A stretch of 14,737 nt of DNA from Corynebacterium sp. (GCA_030450335.1 JAKDIS010000059.1:1-14737), one strand, 5' to 3'. Shown: positions 1 to 8,070, counted from the first letter of the stretch. Program-made: numbers and translations. The notes: a model not told the origin generated them from the letters alone.

Positions 1-55
1 AACTCGCGACCTTTTCATTACGAGTGAAACGCTCTACCGACTGAGCTAAGGCGGC
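1..55 (-). tRNA. tRNA-Thr (anticodon CGU), partial
   Basis: The reverse complement of bases 1-55 gives the first 55 nt of a tRNA. A 7-nt acceptor 5' strand (GCCGCCT) is followed by T8-A9, a D arm GCTC-AGTCGGTA-GAGC, and an anticodon arm TTTCA-CTCGTAA-TGAAA with CGT at 34-36. A 5-nt variable loop, the T-stem 5' strand GCGAG and the start of the TT loop complete what is visible. CGT reads the threonine codon ACG. The T loop, 3' acceptor strand and discriminator lie outside the window, so acceptor pairing cannot be checked. It lies downstream of and co-oriented with the delta' gene, about 100 nt beyond its stop. Confidence 0.93.
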
Positions 56-61
56 GCACAG

Positions 62-80
62 GCACCGTCAGGGACGGTGC
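62..80 (-). terminator. Perfect hairpin between delta' gene and tRNA-Thr
   Basis: GCACCGTC (62-69) and GACGGTGC (73-80) form an 8-bp perfect stem with a 3-nt loop. On the minus strand it lies after the delta' stop codon and 6 nt before the tRNA 5' end. No T-tract follows, so it is either a U-less terminator for the upstream gene or a structure in the tRNA leader. The inverted repeat is seen directly; the role is inferred. Confidence 0.45.
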
Positions 81-95
81 TGCATACGAGCGGTA

Positions 96-101
96 ATCCT
101 A
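96..101 (-). promoter_or_regulatory. Candidate -10 box for tRNA-Thr
   Basis: TAGGAT (minus strand, 101 to 96) matches TATAAT at 4 of 6 positions. A TTG-starting hexamer lies 17 nt upstream. It would start transcription near base 89, so the 62-80 hairpin would sit in the tRNA leader. The -35 is weak and read-through from the delta' gene is an alternative. Confidence 0.3.
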
Positions 102-155
102 GCCGACGGTGCAACCCTCCACAAAAACAGCCCCTCACTCCGCCGTCATGCCAGC

Positions 156-1397
156 TCACACCTGCCGGCAGCACTCCCGCAGCCGCCCCACCATCGAGGT
201 CAACGCGACCTCCGGCTTCACGTTGTACGTCAGCGTCTCCCGGCACGCCGACACCGCGTCGATGCACTGCACCAGGCTCTCCGGGGCGTTGCGCCGAGCC
301 AGTTCACGCGAGACCTTCGCCTGGTCGGGGTGCAGGAACCCACCCACCGGCTCCTCCCCGTCCACCGCTCCCGCGGCGACCATCATCGCGTCACGGTACA
401 TGCCCGCGATGTCGATCAGCGCCAGGTCCAGCGAGTCGCGCAGCATCCGGGTCCGACGGTTCTTCTGTTCCTTCTCCAGCTCCTTGATCTGGCCCGCGGA
501 ACCCGCCTGCGCCTTGGCCACCCCCCGGCCCTTGGCGCCCATCCCCAGTGAGCTCTGCAGGTCCGCCAGCTCCTTCTCCTCACGCTCGGCCACCGACGAG
601 GTGGCCTCGTCCTTCGCCGAGGTCACCAGGTCCGTGACGAAGCGGTACGCCTCCCCCGGCTCGTAGACCAACGCCGGCAACTTCAGCGCACTGGCCCGCT
701 TGGCCCGCGCCTTCTCCTCGGACGCCAGATGGCGGGCGCGCCCGATGTGGCCGCCGGCGACCTCCGCCGCCCACGCCGCCTGCTCCGGCGACAGCCCCAG
801 GCGCTCGTCGGCCAGCAGGACCGCCTCGACCTCGTCGCGTGAGGGCGTGGGGACGTAGAGGTGACGGCACCGGGAGCGCAACGTCACCGCGATGTCCTCG
901 GGGTCCGTGCTCGGCGCGCACAGGATGAAGACGGTGCGCTCCGGCGGCTCCTCGATGCTCTTCAGCAGTGCGTTCGCACTACTGTCGTTGAACCGGTCGG
1001 CGTCCTCGAACACCACGATCCGCCACGGGGCGACGGTGGGCATCGCCGCGGCGGTCTTGATCACTTCTCTGGCCTCGGACACCTGGATCACCACACCGTC
1101 GGTGTGCACCCAGGTGATGTCCGGGTGCGACCCCGCCGCCGCCGAGCGGCACCCGTCGCACCGACGGCACCCCGGCACGTCCGGATCCTCACAGACCAAC
1201 GCCGTGGCGAAGGCCTTCGCCGCGACGGAACGTCCTGACCCCGGAGGCCCCGTGAACAACCACGAGTGCGTCATCGCGGCCGACGCCCCCTCTCCCCTGC
1301 CCGCACTTCTGGCGGCCTCCACCGCGGCGACCAACGGGACGGTCACGTGAGGACTGAGGACAGCGGCAGTGAACACGGACTCTGAGGCGGAAGACAC
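156..1397 (-). CDS. holB: DNA polymerase III subunit delta' (clamp loader)
   Basis: This is the clamp-loader delta' subunit, which works with delta and gamma/tau to open and load the beta sliding clamp in the cytoplasm. In the 413-aa form the AAA+ fold shows GPPGSGRS at 50-57, where arginine replaces the usual Walker A lysine. A four-cysteine zinc module follows (C69, C77, C80, C83), then a degenerate Walker B EDAD at 131-134 and an SRC motif at 175-177. The C-terminal half has a charged, coiled-coil-like stretch before the helical collar domain. I chose GTG at 1397 because TACACT lies 8 nt upstream, which fits a leaderless mRNA. An ATG 16 codons further upstream (1445) keeps the frame open but would lie beyond that promoter. 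Family assignment is strong; whether ATP is hydrolysed is doubtful given the K-to-R change. Confidence 0.9.
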   Translation of the reverse strand: MSSASESVFTAAVLSPHVTVPLVAAVEAARSAGRGEGASAAMTHSWLFTGPPGSGRSVAAKAFATALVCEDPDVPGCRRCDGCRSAAAGSHPDITWVHTDGVVIQVSEAREVIKTAAAMPTVAPWRIVVFEDADRFNDSSANALLKSIEEPPERTVFILCAPSTDPEDIAVTLRSRCRHLYVPTPSRDEVEAVLLADERLGLSPEQAAWAAEVAGGHIGRARHLASEEKARAKRASALKLPALVYEPGEAYRFVTDLVTSAKDEATSSVAEREEKELADLQSSLGMGAKGRGVAKAQAGSAGQIKELEKEQKNRRTRMLRDSLDLALIDIAGMYRDAMMVAAGAVDGEEPVGGFLHPDQAKVSRELARRNAPESLVQCIDAVSACRETLTYNVKPEVALTSMVGRLRECCRQV

Positions 1398-1405
1398 AGG
1401 CGCCA

Positions 1406-1411
1406 AGTGTA
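1406..1411 (-). promoter_or_regulatory. -10 box of delta' gene, leaderless type
   Basis: TACACT (minus strand, 1411 to 1406) fits the actinobacterial TANNNT -10 and lies 8 nt before the GTG at 1397. Transcription would therefore begin at or beside the start codon. No convincing -35 was seen. Confidence 0.55.
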
Positions 1412-1438
1412 GTCGCCCTCCCGGACATGACCGGGACG

Positions 1439-1467
1439 GGGACAAGCCGGTGCTGCTCCGATAGTCT
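1439..1467 (+). promoter_or_regulatory. Promoter of adenylate cyclase gene, leaderless type
   Basis: GGGACA (1439-1444) and TAGTCT (1462-1467) are separated by 17 nt. The -10 ends 7 nt before ATG 1475. No Shine-Dalgarno sequence precedes that ATG, which supports a leaderless transcript. The -35 and -10 each match the consensus only in part. Confidence 0.55.
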
Positions 1468-1474
1468 GGGACGC

Positions 1475-3001
1475 ATGCAGAAACTGGGGCAGTACATCAA
1501 GTGGGCGTGGGGCACCACCTGGCCGCTGTACGCCCTGACCGTCTTCCTGGTCAACGTGGTCGGTGCGCTCGGAGTGGCGTCCTTCCTGCGTTTCCTCGTC
1601 CCCCTCGGCGGCGCCGCGGAACTGACGACGCTGAACACCACCACCGCCACGCTCTACACGGTGTACTTCATCTTCGCGCTGGTGGTCGGTATCGGTGCCA
1701 CCCTGTTCTTCTTCACCCCGGTGCTGCGGTGGCAGCGCAACCCGGACCCGGTCGACCCGGTGATGATCCGGCGCCTCGTGCTGCGCATCCCGGCGCTCCA
1801 GGCACTGCTCGGCGCCGTGTTGTGGCTGGTCGGAGTGGTGATCTTCACCATCGTGGCCTCCCAGTTCTCCGGTAAATGGGCCTTGTCCGTCGCGGTCACC
1901 GCCCTGCTGGGCGGGGCCATGGTGGTGCTGATGACGTTCATGGTCGCCGAGCGCCTGGTGCGTCCCGTCGCCGCCCGGGCGCTGCGGCGCACCGGGGCAC
2001 CGCAGGAACGGATCTCCCCGCTGTCCCTGCAGATCACCGGGGTCTGGATCCTCACGTCCGCCGTCCCGGTGATCGGGGTGGTGCTGATGGTCGCCGCCCA
2101 GGCCACGACCTTCTTCCCCGGCGACGCCCGCGAGATCCTCCCCGGCGTGCTGGCGCTGAGCCTCACCGCGCTGTTCACGGGTTTCTCCGGGACCCGGCTG
2201 ATCACCATGACCGTGGTCGACCCGATCCGCGAGCTGCAGTACGCGATGAACCGCGTGCGCCGCGGCGACTCCCACGCGCAGGTGCGCATCTACGACGCCA
2301 CCGAGATCGGCGTACTTCAGGCCGGCTTCAACGAGATGATGCAGGGCCTGCGCGAACGCGAGCAGGTCCGCACCCTGTTCGGACGCTACGTGGGCACCGA
2401 GGTGGCCCGCCGCGCCATCGAGGAGAAGCCGGAGCTCGGCGGGGCGAACCGCTTCGTGGGCGTGCTGTTCGTGGACGTCATCGGCTCCACCGGCTTCGCC
2501 GTGTCCTCCTCCCCGCAGCACGTGGTGAAGGCGCTGAACAGCTTCTTCGACAAGGTCGTGGAGGTCGTGCACCGCAACAAGGGCATCATCAACAAGTTCG
2601 AGGGCGATGCCGCACTGGCCGTCTTCGGCGCCCCGATCCCGCTGGACGACATGGCCGGCCACACGCTCGCCGCCGCGCGTGAACTCAACCAGGAGCTCGC
2701 CGAGCATGAGCTGGCCGCCGGTATCGGCGCCGCCGTGGGAGAGGTCGTGGCCGGGCACATCGGCGCCAGCGACCGCTTCGAGTACACCGTGATTGGCGAC
2801 GCGGTGAACGCCGCCGCACGGCTGACGGAACTGGCCAAGGACACCCCGGGCCGCGTGCTGACCAATGCGTCCACGCTGCGCAAGGCCAACGACGCCGAGC
2901 AGGAGCGCTGGACGCTGATGAAGTCGGTGGAGCTGCGCGGCCGCAAGGAGATGACGCAGCTCGCCCGCCCGGTCCGCTCCACCCTCGCCGAGCGCGGGTA
3001 G
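1475..3001 (+). CDS. cyaB: Membrane-bound class III adenylate cyclase with HAMP domain
   Basis: This enzyme converts ATP to cAMP, which in corynebacteria is the ligand of the CRP-type regulator GlxR. The 508-aa protein has about six hydrophobic helices (roughly 17-42, 59-82, 105-131, 136-157, 187-208, 220-242), a HAMP linker (about 243-295) and a C-terminal cyclase domain. Visible catalytic residues are metal-binding D334 (LFVD) and D378 (EGDA), adenine-selecting K374, and transition-state N445 and R449 (VNAAAR). The second purine-selecting position carries T438 rather than Asp, as in the class IIIb group. The layout is that of M. tuberculosis Rv3645 and its paralogues. ATG 1475 is preferred to the upstream in-frame ATG 1427 because of the -10 seven nt before it and because the protein then starts just ahead of the first helix. 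The symbol follows the C. glutamicum cyclase in the same context. Confidence 0.92.
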   Translation: MQKLGQYIKWAWGTTWPLYALTVFLVNVVGALGVASFLRFLVPLGGAAELTTLNTTTATLYTVYFIFALVVGIGATLFFFTPVLRWQRNPDPVDPVMIRRLVLRIPALQALLGAVLWLVGVVIFTIVASQFSGKWALSVAVTALLGGAMVVLMTFMVAERLVRPVAARALRRTGAPQERISPLSLQITGVWILTSAVPVIGVVLMVAAQATTFFPGDAREILPGVLALSLTALFTGFSGTRLITMTVVDPIRELQYAMNRVRRGDSHAQVRIYDATEIGVLQAGFNEMMQGLREREQVRTLFGRYVGTEVARRAIEEKPELGGANRFVGVLFVDVIGSTGFAVSSSPQHVVKALNSFFDKVVEVVHRNKGIINKFEGDAALAVFGAPIPLDDMAGHTLAAARELNQELAEHELAAGIGAAVGEVVAGHIGASDRFEYTVIGDAVNAAARLTELAKDTPGRVLTNASTLRKANDAEQERWTLMKSVELRGRKEMTQLARPVRSTLAERG

Positions 3002-3028
3002 GACCCCGGGGCTTTTCCCCCTCTACGC

Positions 3029-4369
3029 CTACGCCTGCCCGGTCAGCGTCAGCCAGATCAGCAGCACGTTGAGCGCGATGATGACCGCGCAGATCACGAC
3101 GGCGACGAGCGTCAGCGCCCGCGGGTTCGCCCAGCGTCCCATCACGGTGTGCCGTGAGGTCGCGGCGACCAACGGGACCAGGGCGAAGGGGATGCCCACG
3201 CTGAGGACCACCTGGCTCATCACCAGCGCCCAGGTGGGCTCCACACCCATGCCCAGGATGACCAGGGCCGGGAGCATCGTGAGGAAGCGACGCAGCAGCA
3301 GCGGGATGCGCACCTTCAGCAGGTCACGCATCACCATGTCACCGGCGTAGCAGCCCACCGAGGTCGAGGCCAGCCCCGAGGCCAGCAGCCCGACGGCGAA
3401 GAGCACGCCGATCACCGGCCCCAAGGCGTTCTCCACGGCACCGTGGGCACCCTCGATGGTGTCGGTGCCGTCCACCCCGCGCAGCGCCTGGGCGGCCAGG
3501 CACAGCATGGCGATGTTCACCGTGCCGGCCACCACCAGCGCGGTGCCGACGTCCCACTTGGTGGCCTTGAGGTGGCGGCGCATCCCGTCATCGCCCTGGG
3601 GCGTGAACCGGCGGTCGCGGACCAGCCCGGAGTGCAGGTACACCGCGTGCGGCATCACCGTGGCGCCCAGCATGCTCGCCGCCAGGACCACCGAGTGCGT
3701 GCCCTGGAAGCGCGGGACGATGCCCTCGACCATCTCCCCCACCGACAGTCCGGTGACGAACAGTCCGGACAGGAAACCGACCGTGATGACCAGGAGGAAC
3801 CCCATGATCACGAACTCGAAGCGGCGTTGGGTGGGGCCTCCCTGCAGCACGAGCATGCCGAGCGAGACCACACCGACGATCACGCCGCCGAGCACCAGTG
3901 GGGTCCCGAAGAGCAGGTTCAGGGCGATGGCACCGCCGATGACCTCGGCGACGTCGGTCGCCGCGGCGATGATCTCGGCCTGCCCCCAGAACGCCAGGCG
4001 CCCCGCCCGCCCGCGGCGGCGTCCTGCGGCGGTGCCGTTGTTCTCGCGGGCGTCGAACCAGTCGGCGAGGGTGGCGGACAGCGACTTCGAGGTCACCAGC
4101 CCGAGTTTCGCCGAGAGGTACTGGACGACCGCGGCCATGAGGTTGGCGACGATGAGCACCCAGAGCAGCAGGTAGCCGTACTCCGCACCGGCGGAGAGGT
4201 TCGCCGCGACGTTGCCGGGGTCGACGTAGGCGATGGCGGCGACGAACGCCGGGCCGAGCAGACTGGTCAGGCGCGGTTGTTTCCCGCCCGCCGCCGGCGC
4301 GTCCTGCGTCACCCCGTCCTGCGTCACCCCGTCCTTACCGAGGTTTACCTCGGAGGCGTCAACCGACAT
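3029..4369 (-). CDS. mntH: NRAMP-family proton-coupled Mn(II) transporter
   Basis: This is an inner-membrane importer that brings in Mn2+ (possibly also Fe2+) with protons. The 446-aa length and a series of about 11 hydrophobic helices fit the family. The helix-1 metal site DPGN is at 50-53 (followed by NLSAGAEYGY), and the helix-6 motif reads A236-T-V-M239-P-H241. The conserved loop WGQAEIIAAATD begins near 128. The hydrophilic N terminus contains the duplicated peptide GVTQD-GVTQD, encoded by a 15-bp tandem repeat. The gene has its own promoter and an MntR-like operator just upstream, which supports manganese as the physiological substrate. It converges with the adenylate cyclase gene, 27 bp apart. 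The ATG at 4369 has only a weak Shine-Dalgarno (GAAGA). Confidence 0.94.
   Translation of the reverse strand: MSVDASEVNLGKDGVTQDGVTQDAPAAGGKQPRLTSLLGPAFVAAIAYVDPGNVAANLSAGAEYGYLLLWVLIVANLMAAVVQYLSAKLGLVTSKSLSATLADWFDARENNGTAAGRRRGRAGRLAFWGQAEIIAAATDVAEVIGGAIALNLLFGTPLVLGGVIVGVVSLGMLVLQGGPTQRRFEFVIMGFLLVITVGFLSGLFVTGLSVGEMVEGIVPRFQGTHSVVLAASMLGATVMPHAVYLHSGLVRDRRFTPQGDDGMRRHLKATKWDVGTALVVAGTVNIAMLCLAAQALRGVDGTDTIEGAHGAVENALGPVIGVLFAVGLLASGLASTSVGCYAGDMVMRDLLKVRIPLLLRRFLTMLPALVILGMGVEPTWALVMSQVVLSVGIPFALVPLVAATSRHTVMGRWANPRALTLVAVVICAVIIALNVLLIWLTLTGQA
4301..4335 (-). repeat. 15-bp in-frame tandem repeat in mntH
   Basis: GTCCTGCGTCACCCC occurs at 4301-4315 and again, identical, at 4316-4330, followed by a partial third GTCCT. 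On the coding strand it encodes GVTQD twice in the cytoplasmic N-terminal tail, so the reading frame is kept. Confidence 0.9.
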
Positions 4370-4391
4370 TCTTCGTCACCCGTCGTCAGAG

Positions 4392-4409
4392 AGTTCAATA
4401 CGTTGAACA
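4392..4409. promoter_or_regulatory. MntR-like operator at the mntH start site
   Basis: The 18-mer AGTTCAATACGTTGAACA contains perfect GTTCAA/TTGAAC arms around TACG. As I recall it, the C. glutamicum MntR motif is TGTTCAATGCGTTGAACA, which agrees at 16 of 18 positions. It begins 2 nt downstream of the mntH -10 box and covers the predicted start site, where a DtxR-family repressor bound with Mn2+ would block transcription. The palindrome is seen directly; the regulator is inferred. Confidence 0.78.
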
Positions 4410-4411
4410 TC

Positions 4412-4440
4412 ATGCTACGACCGGGTGAAGTTACGGTCAA
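4412..4440 (-). promoter_or_regulatory. mntH promoter
   Basis: TTGACC (4440 to 4435) and TAGCAT (4417 to 4412) are spaced by exactly 17 nt on the minus strand. The -35 overlaps the TGA stop (4439-4437) of the upstream membrane-protein gene. mntH can therefore be transcribed on its own although it is co-oriented with that gene. Confidence 0.72.
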
Positions 4441-4877
4441 ACAGGCGCGGGGCCGTCGCCCCTCCTCGCCCCCTGGGTGACGTGGGACCCCACCTTGGCC
4501 ACGACCGCCACGACAAGTCCGGCCGCGGCGAACAGGGAGCAGCAGATCGCGCCCGCCAGCACGTCCATGTACACCACGTCCACGGTCACACTGCTCCAGC
4601 CCGAGCCACTCGTCTCCGTGCCGCCGGAGTTGGCGAAGCAGACGATCGCCGCGATTACCCCGACGATGAACAGCGCCAGCCCGAACAGGGACCAGCCGGC
4701 GAAGGGGTCCTTCGGCGGGATCTCCGTGCGCGGCGCCAACCGCCCACGCAACTGCTGGGGCTGGTCAGTAGACTGCGGCGCCCCCTGCGGCGCCCCAGCC
4801 GCCGCCGACGCGAGCTGTTCCCGCGTCCCCTTGTCGTAGTCCGCCCAGCGCCCGCCCGGGCCTGCCGAATCAGTCAT
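4437..4877 (-). CDS. Small membrane protein of unknown function, two helices
   Basis: I do not recognise the family. The protein (146 aa from ATG 4877) has a polar Ala/Gln/Pro-rich N-terminal region of about 55 residues. Two hydrophobic stretches (about 62-82 and 105-126) follow, separated by a Ser/Gly-rich loop, and the tail is short, basic and Gly-rich. The first helix starts after the segment PPKDPFAGWSLFG. GGAGG at 4891-4887 lies 9 nt before ATG 4877 and 6 nt before an adjacent in-frame GTG at 4880, so either could be the start. It lies 77 bp downstream of topA on the same strand and ends within the mntH promoter. Corynebacteria and mycobacteria often carry small membrane proteins next to topA, but no function follows from that. 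Confidence 0.8.
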   Translation of the reverse strand: MTDSAGPGGRWADYDKGTREQLASAAAGAPQGAPQSTDQPQQLRGRLAPRTEIPPKDPFAGWSLFGLALFIVGVIAAIVCFANSGGTETSGSGWSSVTVDVVYMDVLAGAICCSLFAAAGLVVAVVAKVGSHVTQGARRGDGPAPV

Positions 4878-4954
4878 CACTCTTCTCCTCCGTAGCTGAT
4901 ATTCCCGTCAGGAAATCAACAGTACGCCCCGTGAGGAGTCGAAGACCGGTCCGG

Positions 4955-7900
4955 TCAGTTCTTCTTCGCGGCCGCCTTCTTCGCCGCCGCCGACGAACCC
5001 TTCTTCACCGTGCGCTTCGTCGTGGACTTCACGGCCTTCTTGGTCGTCTTCTTCGCTGTCGACTTCTTCGTCGTCTTGCGCGTCGACTTGGCGGACTTCT
5101 TCGCCGGGGCACCGCCGTCGGCCGCCTCCTTGGCACGCCGCTCACTGAGCAGCTCGTTGCCGCGGGCGTCCGTCATCGTCTCCGGCGAGTCACCACGGCG
5201 CAACGACGCATTCGTCGTCCCGTCGGTCACGTACGGGCCGAACCGGCCGTCCTTCACCGTCATCGGCTTGCCCGAGACGTCGTTGTCACCCAGCTCCTTC
5301 AGCGGCGGCTTCGCCGCGGCACGACCCCGGCGCTTCGGCTCGGCGTAGATCCGCCGTGCCTCGTCCAGGGTCACCGTGAAGATCTGCTCCTCGTTCTGCA
5401 GGGAACGCGAGTCCGAGCCCTTCTTCAGGTACGCGCCGTAGCGGCCGTTCTGCGCGGTGATCATCTCACCGTCCGACGGGTCCACACCCACCTCACGAGG
5501 CAGGCTCATCAGCTTCAGCGCCTCCTCGAGGGTCACCGACGCCGGGTCCATCGACTCGAACAACGACGCCGTCTTCGGCTTCAGCGTCTCCTGCAGGATC
5601 TCCTTGATCCGCTTGTCCTTCTTGTTCGCCGCCGTCTTCGTCTCACGGCTCAGCGGCTTCTTGCCCTCCGCGGCACGCTCGGCGTCCTCCTGGTCGCGCT
5701 CGGCCTCCACGGTCTTCTCCGCCTCGGCGGAGACCCGCGCCTCCTCGTCGTCCTTGACCTGCTCGGTGACGTAGGGGCCGTAGCGACCCTCACGGGCCAT
5801 GATCATGCGGCCGTTCGCCGGGTTCACCCCGACCTCACGTCCGCCCTGCGGGGTGGCGAAGAGCTTCTCGGCGACCTCGCGGGTCAGCTCGTCCGGGGTG
5901 ATGGTCTCGGGCAGGTTCGCCCGCTGGACCTCCGGCTCGGTGCCCTCCGGTGCGCCCTCGGGAACCGGCTTCGTGCGCTCCAGGTACGGGCCGTAGCGGC
6001 CCACACGCACGATGATCGGCACACCCTCGGAGTCGTCGAACAGGTGCAGGGAGTTCACCTTGCGCGCGTCGATCTGCTCGAGGTTGTCGCCCACCATCGT
6101 CTTGAGCCCGCCGAGGCGGGCGATCGTTTCCGCCGTCGCGTCCGACGCCTTGTCGTCGCCGAAGTAGAAGCCGCGCAGCCAGTGCGAGCGGTTCTCCTCG
6201 CCGCGGGCGATGCGGTCCAGCTCGTCCTCCATCGAGGAGGTGAACTCGTAGTCCACCAGCGAGCCGAAGTTCTGCTCCATCAGGCCGACCACGGCGAAGG
6301 CCACCCAGCTGGGCACCAGCGCCGAACCGCGCGAGACCACGTAGCCGCGGGCCTTGATCGTGTTGATGATCGAGGCGTACGTCGACGGACGCCCGATGCC
6401 GAGCTCCTCCATCGTCTTGACCAGCGAGGCCTCGGTGAAACGCGCCGGCGGGTTCGTGGAGTGCCCGTCGGCGGTGACCGTGCGCGTGTCCAGCCCGTCG
6501 CCCTCGGTGAGCACGGGCAGCGCCTTCTCGGCGTTGTCGGCGACGTTGCGTCCGTCCGCCGTCTGGCTGGTCTCCACGTAGGCCTTCAGGAAGCCCGGGA
6601 AGGTGATCGTGCGGCCGTTGGCCTGGAAGTCCGTCTTCTCGCCGCTGGTGGCGGTCCCGGAGACGGTGACCTTCATCGAGGTGCCGCGGGCGTCGGCCAT
6701 CTGGCTGGCCACGGTGCGCTGCCAGATCAGCTCGTAGAGCTTGAACTCCTCGGCGTCGAGCTGACCGGACAGGTTGCCCGGGGTGGCGAAGGTCTCGCCG
6801 GCCGGACGGATCGCCTCGTGGGCCTCCTGCGAGTTCTTCACCTTGCGGTTGTACTGGCGCGGCGCGTCCGCCACGAAGCTGGGGCCGTAGAGCTCGCGGG
6901 CCTGCTGGCGCGCGGCGTCGATACCGGACTTCGACAGGGTCGTGGAGTCGGTACGCATGTAGGTGATGTGGCCGTTCTCGTAGAGACGCTGCGCGATACG
7001 CATCGTGCGCTCCGAGGTGTAGTGCAGCTTGCGGCCGGCCTCCTGCTGCAGCGTGGAGGTCATGAACGGCGGGTAGGGGCGCCGCGTGTACGGCTTCTCC
7101 TCGACCTTCGACACTGACATCGCCGCGCCGGTGAGGTTCTCCGCCAGCTGCTCGGCGCCCTGCCGGTCGATGACGGTGACGTTGGCCTGCGCCTTGCCGG
7201 TCTTCAGCTTGCCGTCGTCGCCGAAGTCACGGCCCTGTGCCACGCGGGCACCGTCGACGGCCGCGAGTGAGGCGTCGAAGGACGTGGGGTTGGCGGTGTC
7301 CCCGGCCGACGCACCGGTCTCCAGCGTGGCGGTGAGGTCCCAGTACTCCGCGGACACGAACGCCATGCGCTCGCGTTCGCGCTCCACGATGACCCGGGTG
7401 GCCACGGACTGCACGCGTCCGGCCGACAGGCGCGGCATGACCTTGCGCCACAGCACCGGGGAGACCTCGTAGCCGTAGAGACGGTCGAGCACACGACGGG
7501 TCTCCTGCGCGTCGACCAGGTCCAGGTCCAGGTCGCGGGTGTTCTCCGCGGCCTCCTTGATGGCGGACTCGGTGATCTCGTGGAAGACCATGCGGCGCAC
7601 CGGCACCTTGGGCTTGAGCACCTGCAGCAGGTGCCAGGCGATGGCCTCGCCCTCACGGTCGGGGTCTGTCGCGAGGTAGACCTCGTCGACCTGCTTGAGC
7701 TTGCTCTTGAGCTCGGAGACCTTCTTCTTCTTGTCCGGGCTGACCACGTACAGGGCCTCGAAGTCGTCGTCGACGTTCACGCCGAGACGTGCCCACGGTT
7801 CCTTCTTGTACTTGGCGGGCACGTCCGCGGCACCGCGCGGCAGGTCACGGATGTGACCGACGGAGGCGTCGACAATGTAGTTGTCGCCGAGGTAGCGCTG

Positions 7901-7978
7901 GATCTTCTTCGCCTTCGTGGCGGACTCCACGATGACGAGTTTCTTCCCGCCGCCGCCCTCGGTCTCCTGCGCTGCCAT
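4955..7978 (-). CDS. topA: DNA topoisomerase I (type IA)
   Basis: This enzyme relaxes negative supercoils through a 5'-phosphotyrosine single-strand break and is essential in actinobacteria. The 1007-aa protein opens with the Toprim domain: IVES with E18, then the acidic triad D105-P-D107-R-E109. The active-site tyrosine is Y340 within ITYMRTDS, close to where the M. tuberculosis enzyme has Y342. The C-terminal part has no zinc fingers. It carries four repeated units marked by GRYGPYL, GRYGPYV, GRYGAYL and GRFGPYV, and ends in a lysine-rich tail of roughly 45 residues, as in actinobacterial TopA. ATG 7978 is chosen because GGGAG lies 8 nt upstream and the product begins MAAQE, just before the Toprim strand. 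An in-frame ATG at 8017 would add 13 unlikely residues. Confidence 0.97.
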   Translation of the reverse strand: MAAQETEGGGGKKLVIVESATKAKKIQRYLGDNYIVDASVGHIRDLPRGAADVPAKYKKEPWARLGVNVDDDFEALYVVSPDKKKKVSELKSKLKQVDEVYLATDPDREGEAIAWHLLQVLKPKVPVRRMVFHEITESAIKEAAENTRDLDLDLVDAQETRRVLDRLYGYEVSPVLWRKVMPRLSAGRVQSVATRVIVERERERMAFVSAEYWDLTATLETGASAGDTANPTSFDASLAAVDGARVAQGRDFGDDGKLKTGKAQANVTVIDRQGAEQLAENLTGAAMSVSKVEEKPYTRRPYPPFMTSTLQQEAGRKLHYTSERTMRIAQRLYENGHITYMRTDSTTLSKSGIDAARQQARELYGPSFVADAPRQYNRKVKNSQEAHEAIRPAGETFATPGNLSGQLDAEEFKLYELIWQRTVASQMADARGTSMKVTVSGTATSGEKTDFQANGRTITFPGFLKAYVETSQTADGRNVADNAEKALPVLTEGDGLDTRTVTADGHSTNPPARFTEASLVKTMEELGIGRPSTYASIINTIKARGYVVSRGSALVPSWVAFAVVGLMEQNFGSLVDYEFTSSMEDELDRIARGEENRSHWLRGFYFGDDKASDATAETIARLGGLKTMVGDNLEQIDARKVNSLHLFDDSEGVPIIVRVGRYGPYLERTKPVPEGAPEGTEPEVQRANLPETITPDELTREVAEKLFATPQGGREVGVNPANGRMIMAREGRYGPYVTEQVKDDEEARVSAEAEKTVEAERDQEDAERAAEGKKPLSRETKTAANKKDKRIKEILQETLKPKTASLFESMDPASVTLEEALKLMSLPREVGVDPSDGEMITAQNGRYGAYLKKGSDSRSLQNEEQIFTVTLDEARRIYAEPKRRGRAAAKPPLKELGDNDVSGKPMTVKDGRFGPYVTDGTTNASLRRGDSPETMTDARGNELLSERRAKEAADGGAPAKKSAKSTRKTTKKSTAKKTTKKAVKSTTKRTVKKGSSAAAKKAAAKKN

Positions 7979-8070
7979 CGGTGTCGCTCCCACCTTCGTC
8001 CTGTCGTTCCCATGCATCCCTGTTCACCCGAATGAATCAACAGGGGGTTCGAGGTGAGACCCTACACGCT

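Noticed and set aside
1343..2758. Long minus-strand open frame (471 codons) opposite the adenylate cyclase
   Set aside because: His/Gly/Gln-rich composition without domains, as expected for the shadow frame of a GC-rich gene.
3004..3020. CCCCGGGG palindrome and a GGGG-cttt t-CCCC mini-hairpin between the cyclase and mntH stops
   Set aside because: A 4-bp stem is too short to call a terminator in DNA of this base composition, and no further pairing or T-tract was seen.
4931..7117. Long plus-strand open frame (728 codons) opposite topA
   Set aside because: It is Leu/Arg/His-rich with no family signature and lies wholly antisense to topA. High GC leaves antisense frames open by chance.
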